Source: Saccharospirillum sp965652395 (lineage in GTDB: Bacteria; Pseudomonadota; Gammaproteobacteria; Pseudomonadales; Natronospirillaceae). Taken from it: a DNA stretch of 64,000 nucleotides. The notes under the pieces were generated by a model. It saw only the letters and a list, made by a program, of their open reading frames with translations. It was not told the DNA's origin and ran no database searches. The position numbers and the translations under genes are program-made. Shown piece after piece: positions 1-8,334 of this stretch. Within the stretch, counting starts at the first letter, position 1, and each line of letters opens with the position of its first letter. The stretch is from the NCBI GenBank assembly GCA_965652395.1, contig CBFGUW010000005.1, positions 62,001 through 126,000 of the forward strand, read 5' to 3'.

Positions 1-11
1 ATCCCGCTGAT

Positions 12-314
12 ATGGACGACACCGGAAGCCTTGGTTTGCCTTATGTAAAACGGTTTTGGCAGAAAATACAGTTGATGAAATGCAATCGAATGGACCCTAA
101 AATACAGGCGCTGGAAGCCGAGCTGGATAGAATGTGTTATGACGCGCTCGGCCTGGATTTTCCCAAGGATTTGGCGGAAGTTTTTCATATCAGAAACCTT
201 GCCGAGTTTGAGCAGTGGGTATTGAATCGTAATGGTGGAAGTTTGCCTGAATATGCTCATGAAAAGCTCAGTGAGGCTTTATCAGGTGCGAGCTCCCTTT
301 ACGCTCGGGAGTGA
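12..314 (+). CDS. Hypothetical protein, possibly 5'-truncated by the window edge
   Basis: No family recognised. The visible product is about 100 residues, mostly helical and acidic, with no membrane segment, signal peptide or recognisable motif. The frame stays open through the first 11 bases of the window, so the ATG at 12 may be internal and the gene may begin further left. Its stop is only three bases before the GTG start of the downstream acetyltransferase, so the two are probably co-transcribed. It is judged real because of this tight spacing and its gene-like codon use. No function is assigned. Confidence 0.5.
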   Translation: MDDTGSLGLPYVKRFWQKIQLMKCNRMDPKIQALEAELDRMCYDALGLDFPKDLAEVFHIRNLAEFEQWVLNRNGGSLPEYAHEKLSEALSGASSLYARE

Positions 315-317
315 GAC

Positions 318-746
318 GTGGGAATAATGATAGAGACGCTACAACCCGGTGAGGAAAATTCAGCCCATGCACTGATGACCGATTTGGGATACGACATCAG
401 CCTGGATCGGTTCATGGCTAATATCTCGCTGCTGAGAAATCAACCGACGGTAATCTACCTTGCAAAGCAGGAGAGGGAGGCCGTTGGCTTAATAGCCGCC
501 CGTCACAATGTCGGCCTGGTGGAAGGGGAATATGTTGAAATAATCGCATTGGTAGTGGCTTCCAAGCATAGGGGAAAAGGCATTGGGCGAGCACTGATTA
601 ACCAAGTGGAGGCGTGGGCTTTTGGACTCGTTGATACGATCAGAGTCCGGTCAAATGCCCTGAGGGAAGAGGCGCATCGGTTCTATCCCTCTTTAGGGTT
701 TCAGGAAACCAAAGTGCAGAAAGTTTATATAAAAAAGTCGGTATGA
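318..746 (+). CDS. GNAT family N-acetyltransferase
   Basis: The product (about 142 aa) is a Gcn5-related N-acetyltransferase, which transfers the acetyl group of acetyl-CoA to an amine. The acetyl-CoA pyrophosphate-binding motif A is clear around residues 80-105: a beta strand (EIIALVVAS) followed by the R-G-K-G-I-G-R loop (Q/R-x-x-G-x-G/A pattern). A C-terminal motif B follows, with the typical A-x-x-F-Y-x-x-L-G-F sequence (AHRFYPSLGF). Length is normal for a single-domain GNAT. The start may be GTG at 318 or ATG at 327; motif content is unaffected. The gene follows the preceding hypothetical by three bases. The substrate cannot be inferred; small single-domain members acetylate antibiotics, polyamines, amino acids or protein N-termini. 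Confidence 0.9.
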   Translation: MGIMIETLQPGEENSAHALMTDLGYDISLDRFMANISLLRNQPTVIYLAKQEREAVGLIAARHNVGLVEGEYVEIIALVVASKHRGKGIGRALINQVEAWAFGLVDTIRVRSNALREEAHRFYPSLGFQETKVQKVYIKKSV

Positions 747-778
747 ATCCCTGACTTGCACTATGGGCTTTGGTTTGC

Positions 779-2191
779 TCACGCGACCTGTTCCTTGACC
801 AGCCTTCCCAGAGTTTCGAGTTGAGTTTTGGCGAGCCGACTTTCCTCGGTGTTACCTTCAATAGGCCAACCGGCATTGATTCTGAAATAATCACGGTACA
901 GCGGCAGAGTACTGAAATGGGAGCCGATGCGAATGCTGAGGTTATGTTGGCGTGCAGCAGTCAGCAACTTGTCTGAGTCCAACCCCGGCACCTGTACCCA
1001 TAGCACCATTCCACCAGTGGGGTTGCTGAGCGCGATATTGGCCGGAAACAGTTCGGCAACCCGATTGCGGTATTGGCGCATTTGTTGGCTCAGTCGAATT
1101 CGGGTTTTTTGAAGGTGGCTGTAATACTGACCGGTCAAAATAAAATCCGCCAGCCCCATCTGAATGGGGGAGTTCACGCCATAATGGCTGATTTCGTTCA
1201 GGCGCAAGGCCTGCGGCAAATATCGCCCCGGTAAGCACCAGCCCACGCGATACCCCGCGGTCAGTGTTTTGGATACCGAACCGCACCAGAGTATATAACC
1301 GGCGTTATCCCAGTGCTTTGCCGGTAAAGGGGTAATCTTGTCATAGCCCAGTTCCATGTAGACATCGTCTTCGATGATAGGCGTACGGTATTTCTCCGCG
1401 AGAGCGGCCAGCATCTGCTTTTGCCCGGGCGATAGACTGGTCCCCTGAGGGTTCATGTGCGAAGTACTGAACAACCCGGCTTTGACGGTTCCGTTTTGCA
1501 GGTGCCGCTCCAGTTGGGCCATATCGATCCCCTCCAGCGTGTAGGGGATTTCCACCACCTTTCGTCCCAACCCCGCCAACAGTTCCAGCAAACCGCTGAA
1601 GCAGGGAGAACTGATGGCCACGGCGTCTCCTCTTTCGGTGGTGGCTTCCAGCGCCAGATGCACGGCATCCATGCAGCCATGGGTGATTACCAGGTCCTGG
1701 GCGGCAAACGGAAAGCCGTAGCCCAGAAAGTGGCTGGCAAGGGCTTCTCTTAGCGTTGCCTCTCCCTGACGATCCGGATACTGGTGCAGCCGTTGGCTGA
1801 GTCTCTGAACGCCGCGCCTCAGGCTCCGCTGCAGCGCCTCGGTTGGTAACAGGGCAGGGCAGATTTGAGAAATACCAAGGGGGCCAGGCCCTGGGTTGAT
1901 GGTCGTACTGGCGGGATCGAGACGCAGGCTGGGAACCGTCAATCGGCTCTGAAACTGCGGTGGCTGAGGTGTTTTCTGCTCGGAGAGCGGCAAGGTCACG
2001 TAAAAACCGGACTGGGGTTTGGCGACGATCCAGCCGAGCTCTTCCAACAGGCGATAACAATTCAGCGCCGTGGTCATACTCACGCCATAGAGTTTGGTCA
2101 TCGATCGCAACGAAGGCATGCGGACTCCCGGCGCACGCACACCCTGGCGTATGTCATTGATAATCTGTTCTGCGATGGTTTTGTAGCGCAT
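779..2191 (-). CDS. MocR/GntR-type transcriptional regulator with aminotransferase-like domain
   Basis: The 470-aa product has the MocR layout: an N-terminal GntR winged helix-turn-helix (residues about 1-67, with the P-S-L-R recognition segment and a wing ending in SGFYV), a linker, and a class I aminotransferase-fold domain (about 100-465). The PLP lysine is visible in the SVSK motif at about residue 308, and the E-D-D-V-Y segment near 274-278 supplies the cofactor-binding aspartate. MocR proteins use PLP or an amino-acid adduct as a ligand rather than as enzymes. It is divergent from a DMT-family exporter at 2321 with 129 bases between them, a common MocR arrangement, so it probably controls that exporter and possibly itself. 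It ends convergent with the acetyltransferase. Confidence 0.93.
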   Translation of the reverse strand: MRYKTIAEQIINDIRQGVRAPGVRMPSLRSMTKLYGVSMTTALNCYRLLEELGWIVAKPQSGFYVTLPLSEQKTPQPPQFQSRLTVPSLRLDPASTTINPGPGPLGISQICPALLPTEALQRSLRRGVQRLSQRLHQYPDRQGEATLREALASHFLGYGFPFAAQDLVITHGCMDAVHLALEATTERGDAVAISSPCFSGLLELLAGLGRKVVEIPYTLEGIDMAQLERHLQNGTVKAGLFSTSHMNPQGTSLSPGQKQMLAALAEKYRTPIIEDDVYMELGYDKITPLPAKHWDNAGYILWCGSVSKTLTAGYRVGWCLPGRYLPQALRLNEISHYGVNSPIQMGLADFILTGQYYSHLQKTRIRLSQQMRQYRNRVAELFPANIALSNPTGGMVLWVQVPGLDSDKLLTAARQHNLSIRIGSHFSTLPLYRDYFRINAGWPIEGNTEESRLAKTQLETLGRLVKEQVA

Positions 2192-2274
2192 ACCCAGGGG
2201 CTCGCGGATCGGGTGGGTGATGGAATTGTACTCTTTTATTTATCTAAAACTGAATCTGTTTACTGTTTTTACCG

Positions 2275-2319
2275 GTCGCTACCATGGTCATCTGACTCCG
2301 CTGAGACCGAGGTAGCGAC
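2275..2319. promoter_or_regulatory. Inverted repeat in the MocR/EamA divergent intergenic region
   Basis: GTCGCTACC at 2275-2283 is mirrored by GGTAGCGAC at 2311-2319, a perfect 9-bp inverted repeat with a 27-base spacer, ending one base before the exporter ATG. It could be an operator for the divergent MocR protein or a 5' leader hairpin masking the start of the exporter. The sequence shows only the symmetry; the role is inferred. Confidence 0.35.
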
Positions 2320-2320
2320 A

Positions 2321-3205
2321 ATGCGTTTGAGCGACTTACTGTTGGGGATCTCCGTAATGTGTCTATGGGGGTTCAATTTTTCCGTTATCAAGCTGGGGGT
2401 GGACCAGATAGATCCGATTCTACTGGTCGCATTCCGCTTTACCCTGGCGGCGATCCCCGCCGTGTTTTTTGTGACCAGACCGTCGGTGCCGGTGCGATAC
2501 TTTTTTGCCTATGGGCTGGTGTTCGGCACGGGTGTATGGGGCATGATGACCTGGTCCATTTCCGCCGGAGTCTCAGCCGGTATGGCCGGGCTGCTGATGC
2601 AGTTGAGTGTCGTCTTCAGCCTCTTGTTGGGGTGGGCCTGGTTAAAAGAACGTCTGACCACACCGAAACTCCTGGGTGCGGCCCTGGCTGTGATGGGATT
2701 GATGGTCAGCATGACCTTGCAGGACGGGTCGGTCAGTTGGGCCGGGTTGATGCTGGCGCTGATCGCGGCCTGCAGTTGGAGTCTGACCGGCATCATCGTG
2801 AAAAAAGCGGGCACCACAGAAGTCTTCGCCTTCAGTGTTTGGGGCATGCTGTTCGCACCGATTCCGCTGGTGGCCATGGCCTGGCTCAGTCATGGTGGGG
2901 AGGTTTTTCTGGCTCTGCCCGGACAGTTGAACCCTGAGGTCTGGTTTTCGATCTTGTTTCAGGCCTATCCGACCACCTTGTTGGGGTATTGGTTATGGAA
3001 CCGATTGATCGTTAAGTACCCCTTGTCCAGCGTGGCGCCGCTCACTTTATTGGTACCTGTGTTTGGTTTGCTGGGGAGTTTCATTTTTTATGGTGAGGTA
3101 ATCAGCGGTACCAAAATGCTGGCCTGTGTGCTGATTTTGCTTGGGCTGATGATCAGCCAGTGGCGGGCCGGTATGAGTATCCGGTTACTGGGTCAGCGCA
3201 CCTGA
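2321..3205 (+). CDS. EamA/DMT family inner-membrane transporter
   Basis: The product (294 aa from the ATG at 2321) is an inner-membrane drug/metabolite transporter with two tandem EamA repeats, about ten hydrophobic helices in total. The N-terminal W-G-x-N-F motif of helix 1 (CLWGFNF) and the P-x-x-x-x-x-x-R-F segment of helix 2 (DPILLVAFRFTLA) are typical. Members export amino acids or other small metabolites; the best-known relatives are the YdcZ/RhaT/YedA type. The frame stays open far upstream, but homology begins at MRLSDLL, so the upstream extension is rejected. Divergent from the MocR regulator at 779-2191, its likely controller. Substrate unknown. Confidence 0.92.
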   Translation: MRLSDLLLGISVMCLWGFNFSVIKLGVDQIDPILLVAFRFTLAAIPAVFFVTRPSVPVRYFFAYGLVFGTGVWGMMTWSISAGVSAGMAGLLMQLSVVFSLLLGWAWLKERLTTPKLLGAALAVMGLMVSMTLQDGSVSWAGLMLALIAACSWSLTGIIVKKAGTTEVFAFSVWGMLFAPIPLVAMAWLSHGGEVFLALPGQLNPEVWFSILFQAYPTTLLGYWLWNRLIVKYPLSSVAPLTLLVPVFGLLGSFIFYGEVISGTKMLACVLILLGLMISQWRAGMSIRLLGQRT

Positions 3206-3232
3206 TGTCAGAGCACTGCGAGTTGAACATTT

Positions 3233-3261
3233 ATTGGGCGCTCAAAAAATGAGCGCCCAAT
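3233..3261. terminator. Bidirectional rho-independent terminator
   Basis: A perfect 12-bp stem (ATTGGGCGCTCA at 3233-3244 pairing with 3250-3261) closes a short A-rich loop and is flanked by T-rich sequence. It sits between the convergent exporter and ketoacyl-synthase genes and can serve both. Confidence 0.8.
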
Positions 3262-3264
3262 TCT

Positions 3265-4404
3265 TTATCGTTTTCTAAGCGCCAGGCTGCCGATGGAATA
3301 TCCGGCGCCGAATGAACAAATCACGCCCACATCCCCGCTTTTTAAATCTTCGTGGTACAGGTTGAACGCAATCATGGACCCGGCCGAGGCGGTATTGGCG
3401 TATTGGTCCAGCACGATCGGGGCTTCATCCTGGCTGGCTTCATGACCCAGCAGGCGTTTGGTAATCAACTGGTTCATGTTGATATTGGCCTGGTGCAACC
3501 ACCAGCGGCGAACGTCTTTCACATCCACATCGACCGCCGCCACCTGCTCGGCTAAATGTTGAGCCGCCATGGGGCAGACTTCCTTGAAAACTTTGCGCCC
3601 TTCCTGATGGAAGAGTTTATCCGGTCCGAACGGGTCCGATTCGAAAGCGCGCGATACATAGCCGAAGTTCGACCGGATATTATTCGAATAGACGGTTTTG
3701 GCCTGAGTGCCGAGAATGTCGTAAACATGGTCGGCCTTCGCCTGGTCACCGCGTTCCACCACCATGGCGGTGGCGACATCACCAAAAATAAAATGACTGT
3801 CCCGATCCCTGTAATTGACCTGGGGTGAGGTCAACTCCGGGTTGATGACCAGTACCGCCCGGGCCGTCCCGGAACGCACCATTTCATTTGCCCGGTGCAA
3901 GGCAAAGGTAGCGGCGGAGCAGGCCACCAGCATATCGAACCCGAACCCATCAATGCCCAGTTGGGCCTGTACTTCGATGGCAATCGCCGGATAGGAACGT
4001 TGGGTGTAGGCGCAACTGACGATAACCGCGTCGATATCCTCACCGGTCTTGTTCGCAGCCGCCATCGCCTTGCGGGCGGCATTAAGCGCCATCTCCGCCT
4101 GATGGCTGATCTCCTCGTCGGCCCTTTCCGGAATGCGTGGTCTCATGCGGTCCACTTCCAGAATGCCATCTTTCACATAGACATAACGCTGACGGATACC
4201 ACTGGCTTTGGTGATGAATTCAGCATCCGATTTCGCCACCGGTTGGCACGTACCGGCATCGATCTCGGCTTGGTGTTCAGTATTGTATTTATCGGCGTAG
4301 GCATTGAGTACCTGCACCAGTTCTTCGTTGGTAAGCGTGTGCTCCGGCGTCCACAGGCCGGCACCACTGATGACAACCTCGGCGGTGGGGGTCAGGTTGG
4401 GCAT
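3265..4404 (-). CDS. Beta-ketoacyl-ACP synthase III-like protein
   Basis: The 379-aa product has the thiolase fold of FabH-type condensing enzymes. The catalytic triad is intact: Cys162 in V-A-C-S-A-A-T, His304 in W-L-H-Q-A-N and Asn337 in Y-A-N-T-A-S-A-G. FabH itself is about 320 aa; this longer form has an N-terminal insertion and resembles the second KASIII of pseudomonads (PA3286 type), reported to condense acyl-CoA from beta-oxidation with malonyl-ACP to feed fatty-acid synthesis. That specific role is inferred from family resemblance. It is a cytosolic enzyme, monocistronic, divergent from the gene at 4579 and convergent on the exporter across a shared terminator. Confidence 0.92.
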   Translation of the reverse strand: MPNLTPTAEVVISGAGLWTPEHTLTNEELVQVLNAYADKYNTEHQAEIDAGTCQPVAKSDAEFITKASGIRQRYVYVKDGILEVDRMRPRIPERADEEISHQAEMALNAARKAMAAANKTGEDIDAVIVSCAYTQRSYPAIAIEVQAQLGIDGFGFDMLVACSAATFALHRANEMVRSGTARAVLVINPELTSPQVNYRDRDSHFIFGDVATAMVVERGDQAKADHVYDILGTQAKTVYSNNIRSNFGYVSRAFESDPFGPDKLFHQEGRKVFKEVCPMAAQHLAEQVAAVDVDVKDVRRWWLHQANINMNQLITKRLLGHEASQDEAPIVLDQYANTASAGSMIAFNLYHEDLKSGDVGVICSFGAGYSIGSLALRKR

Positions 4405-4578
4405 CGAGCTGATCCTGTCGTTATTAGGTGGTCCAGAGTGTATCAGCGATTTTGGTTTTTGGGGAAATGAGGGGAAATGGCGGCTGTTCGCCGCAAGTTA
4501 CGTAAATCACTGTTTTAGGTTTGTTCTTTGTAAAGTAAGTCCGCTATTCTTGGGAAAAATAAAGCGATCACGGTCCCT

Positions 4579-5040
4579 ATGCTGCACCACTTCACGCTCA
4601 CCTTCAGCCTGCCTGAAGCCACCAAGCTCGATGCCCAATCCGTCGCGAACGAAATCCCGGGCGCCGAAGTCACCGTAGAGCAACTCGGCTTCAACCCAGC
4701 CGGAGAATTCACCCTTCATTTCAGTCGCGAAGGCGCGAACGTAACCGACGTGCTGGAATACGCCAAAGCTCAGGTTCAGCAGGCTTTTCCAAAATCGCAG
4801 CTGGTCGCGATGGAACTCTCGGAAGATCCCCCCGCACAGGGTATGGTGGACGACATCACCAAACTGGTGATTCACGCCTGCAACGCCCTGGGCAGCGTCG
4901 ACGCCGCTCAAGCCTGGTTGGCCACGCCCCATTCCGAGCTGAACGGCCTCACCCCCAAGGCATTGATGGTGCATGCCGAAGGCCGAATGCAGATCTCCCG
5001 CATGCTTACCCGCAAGATGGGCGTCTCGAAAGAGGCCTGA
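4579..5040 (+). CDS. Hypothetical protein with a C-terminal MbcA/ParS-like segment
   Basis: A 153-aa protein without signal peptide or membrane helix. The N-terminal half is predicted alpha/beta. The C-terminal part (about residues 100-140: L-G-S-V-D-A-A-Q-A-W-L-x-T-P, then L-x-G-L-T-P-K-A-L) has the look of the DUF2384 segment found in MbcA/ParS/Xre antitoxins, where a short helix precedes a W-L-x-x-P motif. No toxin partner lies beside it: the right neighbour is the convergent antiporter four bases away and the left is the divergent synthase. Antitoxin function is therefore not claimed. The start ATG lacks a strong Shine-Dalgarno sequence. Confidence 0.68.
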   Translation: MLHHFTLTFSLPEATKLDAQSVANEIPGAEVTVEQLGFNPAGEFTLHFSREGANVTDVLEYAKAQVQQAFPKSQLVAMELSEDPPAQGMVDDITKLVIHACNALGSVDAAQAWLATPHSELNGLTPKALMVHAEGRMQISRMLTRKMGVSKEA

Positions 5041-5044
5041 GGGC

Positions 5045-6628
5045 TCAGGTCGGATTGACCACAGCTCCACCGCCTTCATCGATCAGGCGCAGGCTCTCCT
5101 CGGCAAAGCCAGTGCCGGCCTCGGTGAAAAAGTTGAACACCTTGTCGATGCCCTGGTTCACCAGAGCCTCGCGCTCATCTTCATACCGCGCAATCGCCGC
5201 GACCTGCCCGCCATAATTGGCTTTTTTCAGTTGTTTGGAGATATGGCTGATATCTTCCACTGAAGGCAGAGCCAACAACATCAACTTGATCGACGATACA
5301 TCCAGGTTTTCCCACAAATCCGCATCCTCACCGTCCCCGGTGAACGCATTGAAACCCTGATCCGTCATACGCTGAATACGCAGAGGGTCCGCATCCATCC
5401 CCCACACCCGGCTACCCACCAAATTGTGCAAAGCCTGGTAGGCACCCATGCCTACCCGACCAAGCCCCACCACCAGAATTTCCGTATTCTCCGGCTGCTC
5501 CAAACGGTCCTCCGGCAAACGATCCGGTCGCTCAAAGCGAGCCAACTGAGTTTTAAAATGGCTATAGAAAGAATGCGCATGGTGATACAGCACACTGGTC
5601 ACAATAAACGAAAAAGACACCGTCAACGCCAGAATCACCAGCCAATCTTTCGTCAACCAACCCGCGCTCACACTCAACGCCGCAACAATCAAACCGAACT
5701 CACTGTAATTGCTCAACGCCAACGCCGACAGATAGGCCGTGCGGCCCCGCAGCTTCATCGACAGCAACAGCCCATAAAAAAGCACAAACTTAACCGGCAA
5801 CAACAGCGTCAGCAGCAAAGCGATACCCAACATCTCCAACGTCGGCAACGCCGTAAACCCAATCGACAGAAAAAAGCCGATCAGAAAAATATCCTTGAAA
5901 CTCAGCAGCGACTTCGAAAGCTCCGTCGCCTTCGGGCTTTGGCTCAGCAGAATACCCACAATCAGAGCACCCAAATCCCCCTTGATATGCACCAGATCGA
6001 ACAATTCATAACCACCCAGCGCAATAAAGAAACCCGCCAGCGGAAGCAACTCCCCATGACCCGCCTTCGCCAATAAAACATCCATCAAAGGCCGCAACAA
6101 AGGCAAAGCCACCAAACCTATCGCCCAAAGACTGGGCACCTTACCCGTCGCAAACGCCAAAAACAGCACCGCCACGATGTCCTGCATCACCAAGACACCA
6201 ATCGCCAACTTGCCATGGCGCGTACGCATCTCCCCGCTTTCCTCCAGCAGCTTCACAATGCATACCGTACTGCTAAAACTCAGCGCAAAAGCAAGCAACG
6301 CCGCCGACGCCAGATCCAACCCCAAAGCCAACGGCACAGCGAATGCCAACAGCGACACCAGCAACAGCGGCGTCCATATTCCCATGTGCGTGAGCGTACC
6401 GGCCCAAACCTCCTTCTTCGCCAGATCGCCGATGTTCAATTTAAGACCAACAGTAAAGAGCATCAGCGTAATGCCCAAATCAGCCAGCGTCGTCAAACTG
6501 CCATCCGGAACCACACCCAAAAAGTGCAGCACGAAACCGGCCAGCAAATAACCCAGCAAAGGTGGGAAGCCCACCACTTTAATGGCCAAGCCACAGAGGA
6601 AGGCGAAGCCAATCAGTAGAAAGTCCAT
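5045..6628 (-). CDS. Kef/CPA2-type monovalent cation:proton antiporter with RCK domain
   Basis: The 527-aa product has a CPA2 Na+/H+ exchanger domain of about 12 membrane helices (residues 1-365) followed by a cytosolic RCK/TrkA-N Rossmann domain (about 390-515). The latter shows the dinucleotide-binding glycines (V-V-G-L-G-R-V-G-M-G) and a downstream acidic residue (W-G-M-D-A-D). This layout matches the KefB/KefC/YbaL group, which exchange K+ (or Na+) for H+ under control of nucleotide or glutathione adducts bound to the RCK domain. No KefF/KefG-type ancillary flavoprotein is adjacent, which favours the YbaL-like branch. The ion specificity is inferred. It converges on the hypothetical at 4579 with a four-base gap. 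Confidence 0.93.
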   Translation of the reverse strand: MDFLLIGFAFLCGLAIKVVGFPPLLGYLLAGFVLHFLGVVPDGSLTTLADLGITLMLFTVGLKLNIGDLAKKEVWAGTLTHMGIWTPLLLVSLLAFAVPLALGLDLASAALLAFALSFSSTVCIVKLLEESGEMRTRHGKLAIGVLVMQDIVAVLFLAFATGKVPSLWAIGLVALPLLRPLMDVLLAKAGHGELLPLAGFFIALGGYELFDLVHIKGDLGALIVGILLSQSPKATELSKSLLSFKDIFLIGFFLSIGFTALPTLEMLGIALLLTLLLPVKFVLFYGLLLSMKLRGRTAYLSALALSNYSEFGLIVAALSVSAGWLTKDWLVILALTVSFSFIVTSVLYHHAHSFYSHFKTQLARFERPDRLPEDRLEQPENTEILVVGLGRVGMGAYQALHNLVGSRVWGMDADPLRIQRMTDQGFNAFTGDGEDADLWENLDVSSIKLMLLALPSVEDISHISKQLKKANYGGQVAAIARYEDEREALVNQGIDKVFNFFTEAGTGFAEESLRLIDEGGGAVVNPT

Positions 6629-6768
6629 AACATCAACACGTGAGAAATTTTAAGGAAGTTTATCACAGCCGAATAAGAAGACTGGGTGACAAAAAGCTAT
6701 TGGAGGAATACCGGCAGGAAATCAACATCAGCTTAGAGAACGTATAGGAAAGTATGGCAGAAAGCTGA

Positions 6769-6885
6769 GTGCCCGTTGGAGGGGGTGGGCTCAGCCGGGG
6801 ATGTCGGCAGCATGGATGCTGCCGTCAAGCTCCCATGGATGGGTCCACAGCGACCCCGGCAGAGCCCACCCCCTCCAACGGGCAC
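6769..6885. repeat. Long palindromic intergenic element (copy 1)
   Basis: Perfect 23-bp outer arms (6769-6791 and 6863-6885) enclose an internal CCGGGG/CCCCGG pair (6795-6800, 6854-6859), a CGGCAGCAT/ATGCTGCCG hairpin and a CCCATGGATGGG motif. The ~65-base core aligns closely with the core of the element at 25740-25930 in opposite orientation, but the outer arms are unrelated in sequence. Copy 1 lies between two genes transcribed leftward. It could affect mRNA stability or termination, or be a non-autonomous REP-like repeat. Confidence 0.75.
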
Positions 6886-6903
6886 GGACCACTGGCACTA
6901 CCG

Positions 6904-6935
6904 AAAAAAAAAGGGCCGCGAAAGCGGCCTTTTTC
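6904..6935 (-). terminator. Rho-independent terminator downstream of pntB
   Basis: A GGCCGC/GCGGCC stem with a GAAA-type loop is flanked by an A-run on one side and a T-run on the other, so it can work in both directions. It lies 17 bases past the pntB stop. Confidence 0.8.
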
Positions 6936-6951
6936 CCTAATAATCCAGTGG

Positions 6952-8334
6952 CTAAACTTTAGCCACCAATTGTTGCACGCTCTCCTTGGCATCACCGAAC
7001 AACATCGCACTGTTGTCCCGGTAAAACAGCGGATTCGCCACACCGGCATAACCCGTCGCCATCGAACGCTTCAGAATCACCACCTGCTTCGCCTTCCACA
7101 CCTCCAACACCGGCATACCGGCAATAGGCGACCCAGGCTTCTCCTTCGCATCCGGATTCACAATATCGTTCGCACCGATCACCAACACCACATCCGTCTG
7201 CGGAAAGTCATCGTTGATCTCATCCATCTCCAGCACAATGTCATACGGCACATTCGCCTCCGCCAACAGCACATTCATGTGCCCCGGCAAACGACCCGCC
7301 ACCGGATGAATCGCAAAGCGCACATTCTTGCCCGCCTTACGCAGCTTATCGGTCATATCCGCCACCGCCTGCTGCGCATGCGCCACCGCCATACCAAAGC
7401 CCGGCGCAATCACCACACTGTCCGCATCCTTCAACCACTGCGCCACCTCATCGTGACTCGCACTCTGAGCCTCACCGTACTCCTCATCATCGTCACTGGC
7501 CGTCTCAGTGCCAAAGCCACCCAGAATCACACTGATGAACGACCGGTTCATCGCACGACACATGATGTAGCTCAGAATCGCACCCGAAGACCCCACCAGC
7601 GCACCGGTGATGATCAGCAGATCGTTGCCCAGCATAAAACCGGTCGCCGCCGCAGCCCATCCCGAATAGCTGTTCAGCATCGAAATTACCACCGGCATGT
7701 CCGCACCACCAATGGCCGCCACCAGATGGCCGCCCAGCAACAGCGCGATCAGCGTCATCACCACCAGCATCGTCATATCGCCCGGGCCATGCCCGTCCGG
7801 TGCGAACAGCACCAGCAACACCACAGATACAATGATGGCCGCCGCATTCAAACCATGGCGGAAGGGCAACGTCAGCGGCTTGCTGGAAATAATGCCCTGC
7901 AACTTGCCATAGGCCACCCAGGAACCGGTCAATGTGACCGCCCCGATAAAGATGCCCAGATACAACTCGGTGTTGTGAATGATCTGTTCGGCACCGCCCA
8001 GGTGGTTGCGCGGGTCGAGATAGCCGCCCCAGCCAATCATCACCGCCGCCAGGCCGACAAAGCTGTGCAGCATGGCCACCAGCTGAGGCATAGCGGTCAT
8101 TTCCACCCGATGGGCCAACCACAAACCAATCACCGCCCCAACGATCATGGCGATGATCAGCAGGGTATAGGCTTCGACAGCGGCCGATGCCACCGTGGCG
8201 ATCACCGCGATGGCCATGCCGACCATGCCGTACATGTTCCCACGGCGCGCTTTTTCCTGAGAGCTCAAGCCGCCGAGTGACAAAATGAAAAAGACCCCGG
8301 CCAATAAATAGGCCATCGATAACGTCGTATTCAT
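6952..8334 (-). CDS. pntB: NAD(P) transhydrogenase subunit beta
   Basis: The 460-aa product is the beta subunit of the Re/Si-specific, proton-translocating transhydrogenase of the inner membrane, which uses the proton gradient to reduce NADP+ with NADH. About nine membrane helices fill residues 1-260. The C-terminal third is the NADP(H)-binding domain III, marked by A-P-G-F-G-M-A-V-A-H-A-Q, the G-A-N-D-I-V-N-P segment and the K-R-S-M-A-T-G-Y-A-G loop over the cofactor. Length equals the E. coli protein (about 460). It follows pntA with a one-base overlap, so the pair is translationally coupled. A terminator follows at 6904-6935. Confidence 0.97.
   Translation of the reverse strand: MNTTLSMAYLLAGVFFILSLGGLSSQEKARRGNMYGMVGMAIAVIATVASAAVEAYTLLIIAMIVGAVIGLWLAHRVEMTAMPQLVAMLHSFVGLAAVMIGWGGYLDPRNHLGGAEQIIHNTELYLGIFIGAVTLTGSWVAYGKLQGIISSKPLTLPFRHGLNAAAIIVSVVLLVLFAPDGHGPGDMTMLVVMTLIALLLGGHLVAAIGGADMPVVISMLNSYSGWAAAATGFMLGNDLLIITGALVGSSGAILSYIMCRAMNRSFISVILGGFGTETASDDDEEYGEAQSASHDEVAQWLKDADSVVIAPGFGMAVAHAQQAVADMTDKLRKAGKNVRFAIHPVAGRLPGHMNVLLAEANVPYDIVLEMDEINDDFPQTDVVLVIGANDIVNPDAKEKPGSPIAGMPVLEVWKAKQVVILKRSMATGYAGVANPLFYRDNSAMLFGDAKESVQQLVAKV

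Noticed and set aside
4579..5040. Antitoxin of a MbcA/ParS-type pair
   Set aside because: No RES-domain or other toxin gene is adjacent; the similarity covers only a short segment.
5426..6076. Plus-strand frame antisense to the Kef-type antiporter
   Set aside because: Low-complexity Gln/Arg-rich translation typical of a shadow frame.
6769..8280. Long plus-strand frame of about 500 codons antisense to pntB
   Set aside because: Its His/Arg/Gln-rich composition is a shadow of the GC-rich pntB codons; no ribosome-binding site or homology.
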